Part shown: one piece after another, positions 7,841 to 16,761 of the stretch
How the letters are laid out: each line of letters begins with the position of its first letter
Position numbering within the stretch: the stretch's first letter is position 1
Assembly (NCBI GenBank): GCA_964524025.1
Contig: CAZGBT010000002.1
Span: forward strand, 27,430-91,429
Direction: 5' to 3'
DNA length: 64,000 nt
From: CAZGBT01 sp964524025
Lineage (GTDB): Archaea; Aenigmatarchaeota; Aenigmatarchaeia; CG10238-14; EX4484-224
The notes under the pieces: model-generated
Seen by the model: the letters and a program-made list of their open reading frames with translations, nothing else
Databases searched by the model: none
Told to the model about the DNA's origin: nothing
Program-made: the position numbers and the translations under genes

Positions 7841-9367
7841 ATGGAAATAATAAGAGAAGGTCTATTAGAGCCAAGAGATTATCAGCTAAAAATAGCAAAA
7901 GTAGCTTCACACTTTAATACCCTAGTAGTACTCCCCACTGGTTTAGGAAAAACTATAATAGCAATTCTGGTTGCCGCAAATAGGCTAAAAAAATATCCGG
8001 GCAGTAAAATTTTGATGCTAGCCCCAACAAGACCTCTTTGTGTGCAGCATAAAAAGAGTTTTGAAAAATTTACAACCATAAAAAGTTATCAAATAGTTGC
8101 GGTAACTGGAAAGTTTGATATTTATAAGCGGAAGAGACTTTACAACAGAGGAAAAATAGTAACCGCAACCCCTCAATGCATTTTAAACGATATCAGAAGA
8201 GGCTATTTCGATCTTTCTAATGTTTCACTTCTAGTTATAGACGAAGCTCACAGAGCTGTAGGAAATTATGCTTATGTTGATATAGCAAAAATCTACGTAA
8301 AATCTTCAAAGTTCCCATTAATATTAGGTTTAACGGCTTCTCCAGGAGGAAGGTTGGAACGTATAGAAGAAGTAAGAAAAAATTTGTTCATCGAAAAGGT
8401 TGAAATCAGAAGTGAAAGCGATAGAGACGTTAGACCTTATGTTAAAAGGATTAAAAAAGAATGGATCTACGTAGAATTACCTAAAGAAATGCAAGTTATT
8501 AGGAACATTTTGGAAGATTGTCTTGGTGAATGTTTAGAATGGCTAAAAGAGCATGGTTTTATTACATCAAAAAAGATAACAAAAAAACTTCTGCTCATTT
8601 TGCAAAAGGAAATTTCTGAAAAGATTAGCGAGGGTAAAACAATATTATATTCGGCTGCCAAAAAAGTTGCTGAAGCATTAAAGTATGTCTACGCTTTAGA
8701 ACTTCTAGAAACGCAAGGCATCTCACCACTTTACGAATTTTTAAAAGAACTTAATAGAAGCAACAAAAAAAGTGATAGAAGCATAACAAAAGACCCTAGG
8801 ATTATTTTTGCTTTAAGAAAAGTTGAAAAACTCATAGAAAAAGGAATTGAGCATCCGAAGATGGATAAATTAATTCAAATAGTAAAAGAGTTGGTATTAA
8901 AAGATCCAAAAATAAAAATTATAGTCTTTGCTAATTATAGAGCTACGGTTGATAGAATTAACAGAAAGTTGATTGAAAACGGGCTTAAATCGAATGTTCT
9001 GATTGGACAAGCTTCTAAGAAAACTAAAGGATTGAGCCAAAGAGAACAAGTAGAAATATTAAGAAGATTTGCTAGAAGAGAGTTTAATGTGCTTGTTGCA
9101 ACTAGCATAGGAGAAGAGGGTTTAGATATAGTTGATACAGACGTTGCAATTTTTTACGAAGCTGTTCCTTCTGAAATTAGGATGATCCAAAGAAGAGGTA
9201 GAGTTGGTAGACAAAAGGCAGGCAAATTAATAATACTACTTACCAAAGGGACTATGGACGAAGCATTTTACTGGGCTGCATTTCATAAGTTAAGAAAGAT
9301 GAGAAGTATACTCTATGAAATGAAGGAAAGAAGTAAAGGTTTTAGTTTATTAGATTGGACAGGATGA
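7841..9367 (+). CDS. hef: Hef-type superfamily 2 helicase (helicase part only)
   Basis: About 508 residues from the ATG at 7841. The box ATTTTAAAG at about 7811-7819 favours this over the TTG three bases earlier. Walker A is LPTGLGKT, motif II is IDEAH, motif III is LTASPG and motif VI is QRRGRVGR, as in the FANCM/Hef/Mph1 family. Archaeal Hef unwinds stalled forks. In Pyrococcus it is fused to an XPF nuclease, but here the protein stops after the helicase and the nuclease is the next gene, joined by an ATGA overlap. The two probably act as one complex. Confidence 0.9.
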   Translation: MEIIREGLLEPRDYQLKIAKVASHFNTLVVLPTGLGKTIIAILVAANRLKKYPGSKILMLAPTRPLCVQHKKSFEKFTTIKSYQIVAVTGKFDIYKRKRLYNRGKIVTATPQCILNDIRRGYFDLSNVSLLVIDEAHRAVGNYAYVDIAKIYVKSSKFPLILGLTASPGGRLERIEEVRKNLFIEKVEIRSESDRDVRPYVKRIKKEWIYVELPKEMQVIRNILEDCLGECLEWLKEHGFITSKKITKKLLLILQKEISEKISEGKTILYSAAKKVAEALKYVYALELLETQGISPLYEFLKELNRSNKKSDRSITKDPRIIFALRKVEKLIEKGIEHPKMDKLIQIVKELVLKDPKIKIIVFANYRATVDRINRKLIENGLKSNVLIGQASKKTKGLSQREQVEILRRFARREFNVLVATSIGEEGLDIVDTDVAIFYEAVPSEIRMIQRRGRVGRQKAGKLIILLTKGTMDEAFYWAAFHKLRKMRSILYEMKERSKGFSLLDWTG

Positions 9368-10020
9368 TTGAAAGACAAAAAGTTTTAGAAAAGGGTGCAA
9401 TAATTGTTGACTATAGAGAAAAAGAAATTACAGACATATTAAAAAAACTAGGAGCCAGAATTATTGAAACAAACCTTAAAATTGGAGATTTTATTTGTTG
9501 TAACGGCTTTCTTTGCATAGAAAGAAAAAGCTATAACGATTTTGTTTCTTCGATTATAGACGGTAGGCTTTTTAAACAGGTCTTAAAGATGAAAAGAGCA
9601 TTTCCAAAGGTCTTGTTGCTAGTAGAAATCGGTAAAACTAAGAGGAATTTTAATGAAAATGCATTTTACGCTGCACTCGCAACTTTGTACCTTCAATTCG
9701 AAATTCCAATAATATATAGCAAAAGCAAGGAAGAAACTGCAAAGCTAATTTTATGGTTAAATAAAAAATATAAAAGCAAAGGAAACTTTTCAAGCTTTAG
9801 CTTTATAAAGAAACCTAAAAATCTAGATGAAATAAAGGAAAAGATACTGGCTTCTTTCCCTTCCATAAATTTAAAACTTGCTAAGAGGTTACTAAAGAAG
9901 TTTGGAAGTCTAGAAAAAGTTTTTCAAGCTAGAACGTTTCAGTTAGAAAAGGTTAAAGGAATAGGAGAAAAAACTTCTAAGCTTTTCAAGAAAATACTAA
10001 CAGAGAAATACAGAGGATGA
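9364..10020 (+). CDS. XPF/ERCC4-type structure-specific nuclease with HhH
   Basis: About 218 residues from ATG 9364, which overlaps the helicase stop as ATGA; an in-frame TTG at 9355 is the alternative. The nuclease core has IIVDYREKE and the catalytic IERKSYNDF motif (ERKxxxD). Residues from about 150 form a tandem helix-hairpin-helix with LKKFGSLEKVFQA and KVKGIGEKTSKLF. This is the nuclease half of Hef, which cuts forked or flapped DNA. It is co-translated with the helicase and overlaps the DUF460 gene by ATGA. Confidence 0.92.
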   Translation: MIERQKVLEKGAIIVDYREKEITDILKKLGARIIETNLKIGDFICCNGFLCIERKSYNDFVSSIIDGRLFKQVLKMKRAFPKVLLLVEIGKTKRNFNENAFYAALATLYLQFEIPIIYSKSKEETAKLILWLNKKYKSKGNFSSFSFIKKPKNLDEIKEKILASFPSINLKLAKRLLKKFGSLEKVFQARTFQLEKVKGIGEKTSKLFKKILTEKYRG

Positions 10021-10916
10021 AAAATTTAATAGTCGGTATCGACATAGGTACAACAACTGGAATAGCAATTTTGGATACAAAAGGAAACTTACTTGAGCTT
10101 TTTAGTAAAAAGCATTTAAGACTAAACGATCTGATAAATTCCGTAACGAAATTTGGAAAGCCTCTTATAATAGCAACTGACGTCAATCCTCCTCCTAAGA
10201 AAATTAAAAGAATAGCTGAAAAAGTAGGTGGCAAATTATTTGTTCCAAAACATTCTCTTAGCATAAAAGAAAAGCAAAAACTTATATCAAAACTTAAATT
10301 AAGCATTTCTAGCAAACATGAAGAAGATGCGCTAGCTTCTGCTTTAAAGGCGTATAATTATTATTCAAAGCTATTCAAAAGGGTGGAGGAAAGACTAAGA
10401 GACAAAAATTTAGATAACTATTATGAATCTGTTATAGAAAGAATCGTAAGAAAAGGTGGCAACATAAAGCAGGCTATCGAATTTCTCTTAAAACCTAAGA
10501 AAAGGAAAAAAGAAGTTAGAGCAAAATTTGCACAAAAACCGAAAAGAAGAAAGAAAGTTAGGAAAATAAAGAAAGTAGTCGAAGTTGATCTTAAAATTTT
10601 AAAAGAAAAGATTAGGAGATTAGAAAGCTATATCGAACTAATTAAGAAAATAGAAAAATTAAAAAGAAAAGGATATGCCTTAGTTATAAATTTAGATAAG
10701 CTTTCTACCACTCAACTCCTGGAAATAGAAAAATACATTGGTTTTAGGAATTTAGTTGTTTTCTCCAATGACCTTAATAAAATTCTTTTAGTCAAAAGGT
10801 TTAAACCGTTATGTATATTAAGCGAATTTATTTATGAGTTTAGGAAAGATGTTAGGATCGAAGAGATGGAAGGAGAAAAAGTTGTTAAAAGAAAAGAAAT
10901 TAAAACAAGCTGTTAA
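10017..10916 (+). CDS. DUF460 family protein (RNase H-like fold)
   Basis: The protein has 299 residues. The N-terminal LIVGIDIGTTTGIAILD and FGKPLIIATDVNPPP, plus SSKHEEDALASALKAY, match the archaeal DUF460 family, predicted to have an RNase H-like nuclease fold with Asp/Glu metal ligands. A Lys/Arg-rich segment and coiled coil follow (about 160-215), then a small C-terminal domain. It is much shorter than the long archaeal members. Being inside the Hef operon hints at nucleic-acid processing. No activity is proven for the family to my knowledge. Confidence 0.8.
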   Translation: MKNLIVGIDIGTTTGIAILDTKGNLLELFSKKHLRLNDLINSVTKFGKPLIIATDVNPPPKKIKRIAEKVGGKLFVPKHSLSIKEKQKLISKLKLSISSKHEEDALASALKAYNYYSKLFKRVEERLRDKNLDNYYESVIERIVRKGGNIKQAIEFLLKPKKRKKEVRAKFAQKPKRRKKVRKIKKVVEVDLKILKEKIRRLESYIELIKKIEKLKRKGYALVINLDKLSTTQLLEIEKYIGFRNLVVFSNDLNKILLVKRFKPLCILSEFIYEFRKDVRIEEMEGEKVVKRKEIKTSC

Positions 10917-11406
10917 GTTTATAGTTTTGTTAAATTTATTAAGTTTGCCAATTCACCTTATAACTTTTTTTAAGTTAAGATGGGTATCTCTTCAAATTGT
11001 AGAAGCTAATTTGATTAAATTTCTCCTTTCACCATTAACGAAAGTAAAAACTGAAGGGCCCTTTCTTTTTCTTGAAAATGAATTTGTAGCTAAAATTTCT
11101 TGGGATTCTACTGGTTGGAAATCCTTTTTATTTTTCATAGCATTAATACTAGCAACTCCAGTTAATTTTAAGAGAAAATTTTTTCCAATTTTGGTTGGCC
11201 TGCCAGCCATATTTTTTATAAATTTGGCAAGAATTCTTACAACAATCCTTATAGCGTTAAAATTTGGGATAAGCTATTTTGAAATAGTACATTCATATCT
11301 GTGGAGGTGGTGTACAATTTTTGTAACTATCTTCTTATGGTTTTTATGGCTACAGCAAGAATTTAATATTAGATGGAAGTTAATTTGGAAGAGAAATTTA
11401 AGATAA
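10834..11406 (+). CDS. Exosortase/archaeosortase-fold membrane protein, Cys replaced by Ser
   Basis: The protein has 190 residues and about five hydrophobic segments. WDSTGWKS at 90-97, FINLARI with Arg133, and EIVHSYLW with His153 line up with the C(S/T)G, NxxR and H motifs of exosortases and archaeosortases. These membrane transpeptidases cleave C-terminal sorting signals. The nucleophile position carries Ser92 instead of Cys. The start is uncertain: the ATG used overlaps DUF460 by 83 bp and a later start is possible. It overlaps the next gene by 34 bp. No sorting-signal substrate was recognised in the window. Confidence 0.6.
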   Translation: MSLGKMLGSKRWKEKKLLKEKKLKQAVKFIVLLNLLSLPIHLITFFKLRWVSLQIVEANLIKFLLSPLTKVKTEGPFLFLENEFVAKISWDSTGWKSFLFFIALILATPVNFKRKFFPILVGLPAIFFINLARILTTILIALKFGISYFEIVHSYLWRWCTIFVTIFLWFLWLQQEFNIRWKLIWKRNLR

Positions 11407-12410
11407 GCTTGCTTAATTTAGAGAAAAAAATTCTTGATTTAGAAGGGTTGGTTGGGGATATTTTAAAAAAGATCGAAAAAAGTAAACCAGAAGATTTTAG
11501 TGAAAGAATCGAGGAAATAGAAGATTTGGTTGCCGTAAATCAACTTGCTATTGTAGAACTTAAAGAAAAAATAGAGAAATTAAAAAAAGAAGAACCAACT
11601 TTTTTAGAAAAGAGAATTAAAAAGCTCGAAGAAAGTTTGGAAAATTTAGAAAATAGATTCAACAATTTTTCTTCTCTCCTAAAAGAGGAAATTAAAGAGA
11701 TTGAAACAAAAAAGCCATATGATTTTCAATTTCTTTCATCAAGGATAAGTGAGATTAAAGAAAGATTAACTGAACTTTCAAAATCGATTGCAAAATTGGA
11801 ATTTAAAGTGGGGGAAATAGAAGAAGAGTTCAACTCTTTTAAGCAAAAATTTAAGTCAAACGTTTTTTTAGAAATTACATCTCAAATTACAAAAATCAAA
11901 TCAAGGGTTTCAAGTTTAGAAGGAAAGGTGGAAACGCTTGGCAATGTTTTAAGCGATTTAGCAAAAGACTTTTCTAAAGTAGAAAAGGTTTACTCAAAAA
12001 TAGAAACGTTTGACTTACTTGCCAGTGACAAGCTAAAAAAAGAATTACAAAAAATTAAATCAATCGAAGAAATTATTTCGAAGCTAAAGGAACAATTTAA
12101 AGAAACTTACGAAAGGATTAAAGAAAAAACAGCAGAACTAAAAGGCTTAGATGATAAAGTTAGTCTTTTAAAAGAAAGCATAGAAGAAAAGATCAAAAAC
12201 ATGAGAACCTTAGTTGAAGACTTAGAAAAGAGGTTTGAGCAAGTAAACAAAAGAATAGACGAGCTTGAAAGAATGGAAAGATTAGAAAAAATAGAAGAGA
12301 AAATAAGTAATCTAGAAAAACTTAAAGAAAGAGTTGAAAAACTATCGGAAAGATTTGCAATATTAGAAGAATTTTTGAGAAAAAAGAAAAAACCTATAGT
12401 CCTAGAATAA
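11373..12410 (+). CDS. Long coiled-coil protein
   Basis: The protein has 345 residues and is almost entirely heptad-like, with abundant Glu, Lys, Leu and Ile (repeated patterns such as KIEKLKKEEP and LEKLKERVEKL). There is no signal peptide, membrane segment or enzyme motif. It is the last gene of the Hef-XPF-DUF460-exosortase-like operon and overlaps the gene before it. It may be a scaffold. A second coiled-coil protein of similar style is encoded at 60193-61167. Confidence 0.75.
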   Translation: MEVNLEEKFKISLLNLEKKILDLEGLVGDILKKIEKSKPEDFSERIEEIEDLVAVNQLAIVELKEKIEKLKKEEPTFLEKRIKKLEESLENLENRFNNFSSLLKEEIKEIETKKPYDFQFLSSRISEIKERLTELSKSIAKLEFKVGEIEEEFNSFKQKFKSNVFLEITSQITKIKSRVSSLEGKVETLGNVLSDLAKDFSKVEKVYSKIETFDLLASDKLKKELQKIKSIEEIISKLKEQFKETYERIKEKTAELKGLDDKVSLLKESIEEKIKNMRTLVEDLEKRFEQVNKRIDELERMERLEKIEEKISNLEKLKERVEKLSERFAILEEFLRKKKKPIVLE

Positions 12411-12411
12411 T

Positions 12412-12420
12412 TTTTTAAAT
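12412..12420 (+). promoter_or_regulatory. TATA-like box of cdc48
   Basis: TTTTTAAAT is centred about 26 nt before the ATG at 12442. This gives cdc48 its own leaderless promoter despite the short distance from the preceding operon. Confidence 0.45.
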
Positions 12421-12441
12421 TGAGTAATCCTTTTAGCAATT

Positions 12442-14724
12442 ATGGAAAAGAAAAAAGAAGTAAGGCTTAAGGTTGGCGAGCTAACTGCCAGAGAAGAGGC
12501 TGGAAGAGGTATTGTTAGGATTGATTCCAAAATTTTGCAAGAACTAGGAATAAAAGAAGGTGATGTAGTAGAAATTGAAGGGAAGAGAAGAACTGCCGCT
12601 ATAGCTGTTAGAGCTTACCCTGCGGATGTTGGCTTAGGTCTAATAAGAATGGATGGAATAACTAGAAGAAATTGTGGTGCTGGTGTAGGAGATTGGGTAA
12701 AAGTTAGAAAGGCTGATGTAAGAGAAGCGAAAAAAGTTGTTATAGCCCCTGCCGAAAAAGGAGTTGTTGTTAAAACTTCTCCTCATCTAATTAAACAAAA
12801 TCTTTATATGAGACCCGTTGTAAAAGGAGATATAATAGTACCTTCTCCAATTGTAAGAAGAACTTCTGGTTCAGAATTTTTTAGAGAATTTTTTGGCCTT
12901 GATTTTGAAGAGCTATTTTTCACACCTTTGTCTTTAGAGACTAAGTTTATAGTAACCAATACAGATCCTTCTGGAATAGTTAGAATTACAGAAAATACGC
13001 AACTGGAAGTTTTGCCAAAGCTTCCAGCTACCTTAAGACCTGGAGTTATTCCTACCGTAACTTATGAGGACATAGGTGACATGAAAGAGGTTATACAAAA
13101 AGTTAGAGAAATGGTAGAACTTCCATTAAGACACCCAGAAATCTTTGAAAGATTAGGTATAGAGCCTCCTAAAGGTGTTTTGCTTTATGGACCTCCTGGT
13201 TGTGGTAAAACGTTGCTTGCAAAAGCTGTAGCTAATGAAAGTGGTGCTTATTTTATTTCAATAAGTGGACCAGAAATCATGTCTAAATGGTATGGGGAAT
13301 CGGAGAAGAGGATAAGAGAAATTTTTGAAGAAGCGGAAAAGAATGCTCCAGCTATAATCTTCATAGATGAGATAGATGCTATTGCTCCTAAAAGAGAGGA
13401 GGTTACTGGAGAAGTGGAAAGAAGAGTAGTTAGTCAATTGTTAACTTGCATGGATGGTCTAAAATCGAGAGGAAAGGTTATTGTAATCGCAGCTACTAAT
13501 AGGCCTCACGCTTTAGATCCTGCCCTAAGAAGGCCTGGCAGATTCGATAGAGAAATAGAAGTTCCAGTACCAGATAGAGAAGGTAGACTTGAAATACTTA
13601 AGATTCATACTAGAAACATGCCTTTGGCTAAGGATGTTGATTTGAAAGAGATTGCTGACAAAACTTACGGTTATGTAGGGGCAGATCTGATGGCATTATG
13701 TAAAGAAGCTGCTATGAACGCTTTAAGGAGAGTATTACCAGAAATAAGAAAATATAAGGAAGGTGAGGAAATTCCAAGAGAAGTGTTAGAAAAGTTAGTT
13801 GTAACAAAGGAAGATTTTGAAGATGCTTTAAAAGTTGTTGAACCGAGTGCTATGAGAGAAGTACTGGTTGAAATACCAAAAGTTACGTGGGACGATATAG
13901 GAGATCTAGAAGAAGCAAAGAAAACTTTGAGAGAAATGGTAGAATGGCCTTTGAAACATCCAGAAAGCTTCAAAAGATTGGGTATCGAACCGCCTAAGGG
14001 CATTTTGCTTTATGGACCTCCTGGTTGTGGTAAAACGTTGCTTGCAAAAGCTGTAGCTAATGAAAGTGGTGCCAACTTTATTTCTGTAAAAGGACCAGAA
14101 TTGCTTAGCAAGTGGTATGGTGAGTCGGAAAGGAGGATAAGAGAATTATTCAAAAGGGCAAGACAAGTAGCCCCCTGCATTATATTCTTTGATGAAATAG
14201 ATGCCATGGCGCCAAGAAGAGGTTTTGGTATGCATGAAGCTACAGAAAGAATAGTTTCTCAACTTCTTACAGAAATATCTGGAATAGAGGAAACAAAAGA
14301 TGTTATTATAATAGCTGCTACCAACAGGCCAGATCTAGTAGATCCAGCCCTCCTAAGACCAGGTAGAATAGATAAACTTGTATTTGTACCGCCACCAGAC
14401 GAGAAAGGAAGGTTAGAGATATTTAAGATTCATACTAGAAACATGCCTTTGGCTAAGGATGTTGATTTGAAAGAGTTGGCTAGAAGAACAGAAGGATATA
14501 CAGGAGCTGATATAGAAGCAATTTGTAAAGAAGCCGCCATGAATGCTTTAAGGGAGGATATAAAAGCAAAGGAAGTTAAAATGAAACATTTTGAGGAGGC
14601 CTTAAAAAAGATCAAACCTAGCATAACCAAGGAGATGGTCGAATTTTATAAAAAATTCGAAGAAAGAAGGAAAAAGGTAGAAAGAGTAGTAAGAAAAAAA
14701 GAAATACCAGAATATATAGGCTAA
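12442..14724 (+). CDS. cdc48: Cdc48/VAT AAA+ ATPase
   Basis: The protein has 760 residues. Residues 1-190 are the double-psi-barrel N domain. Two AAA modules follow, D1 from about 210 and D2 from about 485, each with GPPGCGKT (Walker A), DEIDA (Walker B) and an arginine-finger region (RPGR). It is a hexameric unfoldase that feeds substrates to the proteasome, whose beta subunit is encoded at 19484. D1 and D2 share stretches of 70 and 53 identical bases, suggesting recent exchange between the modules. It ends 4 bp inside the convergent rhomboid gene. Confidence 0.96.
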   Translation: MEKKKEVRLKVGELTAREEAGRGIVRIDSKILQELGIKEGDVVEIEGKRRTAAIAVRAYPADVGLGLIRMDGITRRNCGAGVGDWVKVRKADVREAKKVVIAPAEKGVVVKTSPHLIKQNLYMRPVVKGDIIVPSPIVRRTSGSEFFREFFGLDFEELFFTPLSLETKFIVTNTDPSGIVRITENTQLEVLPKLPATLRPGVIPTVTYEDIGDMKEVIQKVREMVELPLRHPEIFERLGIEPPKGVLLYGPPGCGKTLLAKAVANESGAYFISISGPEIMSKWYGESEKRIREIFEEAEKNAPAIIFIDEIDAIAPKREEVTGEVERRVVSQLLTCMDGLKSRGKVIVIAATNRPHALDPALRRPGRFDREIEVPVPDREGRLEILKIHTRNMPLAKDVDLKEIADKTYGYVGADLMALCKEAAMNALRRVLPEIRKYKEGEEIPREVLEKLVVTKEDFEDALKVVEPSAMREVLVEIPKVTWDDIGDLEEAKKTLREMVEWPLKHPESFKRLGIEPPKGILLYGPPGCGKTLLAKAVANESGANFISVKGPELLSKWYGESERRIRELFKRARQVAPCIIFFDEIDAMAPRRGFGMHEATERIVSQLLTEISGIEETKDVIIIAATNRPDLVDPALLRPGRIDKLVFVPPPDEKGRLEIFKIHTRNMPLAKDVDLKELARRTEGYTGADIEAICKEAAMNALREDIKAKEVKMKHFEEALKKIKPSITKEMVEFYKKFEERRKKVERVVRKKEIPEYIG
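13178..13247 (+). repeat. 70-bp identical block in cdc48 D1 (copy at 14003-14072 in D2)
   Basis: The 70 bases around the Walker A of D1 are identical, including silent positions, to 14003-14072 in D2. Flanking codons differ at many synonymous sites. Confidence 0.9.
13598..13650 (+). repeat. 53-bp identical block in cdc48 D1 (copy at 14423-14475 in D2)
   Basis: A second block, encoding KIHTRNMPLAKDVDLKE, is identical over 53 bases to 14423-14475. Sequence on both sides diverges at once. Confidence 0.9.
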
Positions 14725-15278
14725 ATCTCTTTTTTCCTTATTCTATAACCATAGAGTGCACCTACTATTAAACCAGCTAGATGAGCCTGATGAGCTATAT
14801 TAGAAGGGATGAACATTCCAATAAACGATATAAGAGCCCAGATTAGGGCTGCAAAAATAAGAGGCATTGGTACGTACCCTACATAAACTATTAAAGAAGG
14901 TTGTATCATAGCCAAAGCTCCTATAATACCGTAAATACCACCGCTAGCACCTACAGCCGGTATCTTACCAAAGGGATTTGTTAAAAAGTATGCTAAATTT
15001 CCTACTATGCCTGCTATCAAAAAAATCTCTAAGAATTTTCTTGAGCCAACTCTTAGTTCAAGATAGTTTCCAAACATGATTAAAGCAAACATGTTGAAAA
15101 CAAGATGGGAAATTCCTGCATGCAGAAAAATAGAAGTTACAAAACGCCAAGGCTGGGTAAAAGCAAAAGCTGGAACAAAAGAAAAGAGCTCGTCAATGGA
15201 AGGAAATAAAAGTTGAAATAAAAACATCAAACTACATATTACAAAAATCCAGAACGTATAGTTTTTTCTATAAATCAT
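14721..15278 (-). CDS. Rhomboid intramembrane serine protease
   Basis: The protein has 185 residues and six predicted membrane helices. HAGISHLVFNMF carries the conserved His and Asn of helix 2. GASGGIYGIIG carries the catalytic Ser112. AHQAHLAGLIVG carries the catalytic His166. Rhomboids cleave membrane proteins within the bilayer; the substrate here is unknown. It lies 3 bp downstream of the RNase H-like gene and is probably co-transcribed with it. Confidence 0.92.
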   Translation of the reverse strand: MIYRKNYTFWIFVICSLMFLFQLLFPSIDELFSFVPAFAFTQPWRFVTSIFLHAGISHLVFNMFALIMFGNYLELRVGSRKFLEIFLIAGIVGNLAYFLTNPFGKIPAVGASGGIYGIIGALAMIQPSLIVYVGYVPMPLIFAALIWALISFIGMFIPSNIAHQAHLAGLIVGALYGYRIRKKEI

Positions 15279-15281
15279 AAA

Positions 15282-15803
15282 TTAAGTTAAGTTTTGTGGA
15301 AGATAATTTTTTAGCCTTTTGTATAATTTAAACAAAGCTCTTACGTCATCTTCACAATGTTTTATGATTAGTTTTTTGGAATTTTTGTCACCTTTCAGCG
15401 CCTTTAAATAAAGGTTTAACATGTCAGAACCTTCTATTTTTAACTTTCTTATTCCAAAAAATCTACAAACTTCGCTTAACTTATAATTTTTCAGCCTTAG
15501 GTTTTCTTTAACGAATTTATACAAATCTATTATTTTCATTTCGAAAAGAACTTTTGCATCAAGCTTATGCTTAAGACATCTAGCTATCAAAAACGGTATA
15601 TCGAAAGAAGAATTCCAAACTACAACCTCTTTCTCCTTATCCTCTTTTAAAATTCGGAGAAATTTTTTTAGGCACTTAGCTTCTTCCTTAGGTTTATTAA
15701 CAAAAATAACTTTAGCTTCTCCATTTGAAGAAATAAAACCAATTGCAATTACAATCCCTGTTGAAGCATCCAATGAAGTAGTTTCTATATCTAAAAATAT
15801 CAT
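15282..15803 (-). CDS. RNase H-like 3'-5' exonuclease (YprB-type)
   Basis: The protein has 173 residues. FLDIETTS is the Exo I motif (Asp5, Glu7), WNSSFDIPFL is Exo II and KHCEDDVRALFKLYK is Exo III, so all four metal-binding acidic residues are present. It matches the compact archaeal YprB/RNase_H_2 group of DnaQ-like nucleases. The substrate, DNA or RNA, cannot be told. It is probably transcribed with the rhomboid gene. Confidence 0.8.
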   Translation of the reverse strand: MIFLDIETTSLDASTGIVIAIGFISSNGEAKVIFVNKPKEEAKCLKKFLRILKEDKEKEVVVWNSSFDIPFLIARCLKHKLDAKVLFEMKIIDLYKFVKENLRLKNYKLSEVCRFFGIRKLKIEGSDMLNLYLKALKGDKNSKKLIIKHCEDDVRALFKLYKRLKNYLPQNLT

Positions 15804-15842
15804 GTTAATTTTAAAGAGAATTTTAAAATTAATAAATTGTTA

Positions 15843-16577
15843 ATGAGATCAAAACTTATAACAACCCTCCTAATATTTCTTCTATCCATTTCTTTGACTA
15901 TTCTTATAACATCGGCCTCTTTAGAAAAAATGACTAGATATGAAAATTTAAAACCTCTGCTAGAGAATAGCTTAAAGAAGTTTCTTGAAAAAAATCTAAA
16001 AAACGAAATTGCTGAGATAGAAAATTTCTGTGAAAAAACCAATGAAACTTTTTCCCTAACAATTTTTAACAAAACTATTAACATCACATGCCAAAATTAT
16101 TCGCGAGATGTCATGCTGGAAAAGTTGGCTAGTTCTTTTATTGATTCATTCTATTATAAAAAATATAACTGCAGCTTCGTAGAGTGCCTAAAAAAGGATC
16201 TTAAGAGAAACTCTCCAATCTTAATTTCAAAAGAAGGAAACTTATTTTATAAAAGAGTCAAGAAAACAGCTGCAACTTCGATTTTGTTTTTATTAATTCT
16301 TTTAGGACTTCTTTATTCAAGTAGAGTACACAAACTTTTAATATTAGTAGGAAGTTGGCTAATTTTCCTTTCTTTACCTTTAATTATAACCCCCTATTTT
16401 CAAGACAATTTCTTAGAATTTTTCGCTGGAACTCGAGGCATAGAAGTGATTGTTCCGTTATTATCAGAATTTCTAAATTTAACTCAATCTTATGCAAAAA
16501 TTTGTTTGGCTATAGGGACTTGTATATTAGGAGTTGGCTACCTACTAAAGTACCATTTCAAGAGAAAAAGTAGCTAG
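15843..16577 (+). CDS. Membrane protein with extracytoplasmic Cys-containing loop
   Basis: About 244 residues from ATG 15843; a TTG six bases earlier is a weaker start. A signal-anchor helix (about 5-25) is followed by a roughly 120-residue soluble region with several N-x-S/T sites and six Cys (for example NITCQNYS and NCSFVECLKKD). Three C-terminal membrane helices follow from about 140. This suggests an exposed, disulfide-bonded domain. I recognise no family. It overlaps the small convergent gene by 4 bp. Confidence 0.65.
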   Translation: MRSKLITTLLIFLLSISLTILITSASLEKMTRYENLKPLLENSLKKFLEKNLKNEIAEIENFCEKTNETFSLTIFNKTINITCQNYSRDVMLEKLASSFIDSFYYKKYNCSFVECLKKDLKRNSPILISKEGNLFYKRVKKTAATSILFLLILLGLLYSSRVHKLLILVGSWLIFLSLPLIITPYFQDNFLEFFAGTRGIEVIVPLLSEFLNLTQSYAKICLAIGTCILGVGYLLKYHFKRKSS

Positions 16578-16696
16578 CCTATGTACCAGAGATTTTTCTC
16601 GTTTTTCTTCTGAATTTTTACCCATTTTTCTAATTGTTCTACAAAGAATTTCTCCAATTTTTTCATCTTCTTCTTTGTTACATCATCCTTCTTCAT
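16574..16696 (-). CDS. Small basic helical protein (40 aa)
   Basis: A 40-residue frame starts at ATG 16696-16694: MKKDDVTKKKMKKLEKFFV, then EQLEKWVKI and the C-terminal KNLWYIG. It fills the gap between two plus-strand genes and overlaps the stop of the membrane protein by 4 bp, a typical arrangement here. It is Lys-rich and probably helical. No family is recognised, so coding status rests on composition and placement. Confidence 0.4.
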   Translation of the reverse strand: MKKDDVTKKKMKKLEKFFVEQLEKWVKIQKKNEKNLWYIG

Positions 16697-16761
16697 GCTA
16701 AGTTCAATCTAAATTAAGGAAAGGGGTTTAAAAATTTAACGCGAAAAACAGATTTAAAATT

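Noticed and set aside
9355..9363. TTG start for the XPF nuclease
   Set aside because: The ATG nine bases on gives a clean ATGA overlap with the helicase stop, the arrangement used elsewhere in this operon.
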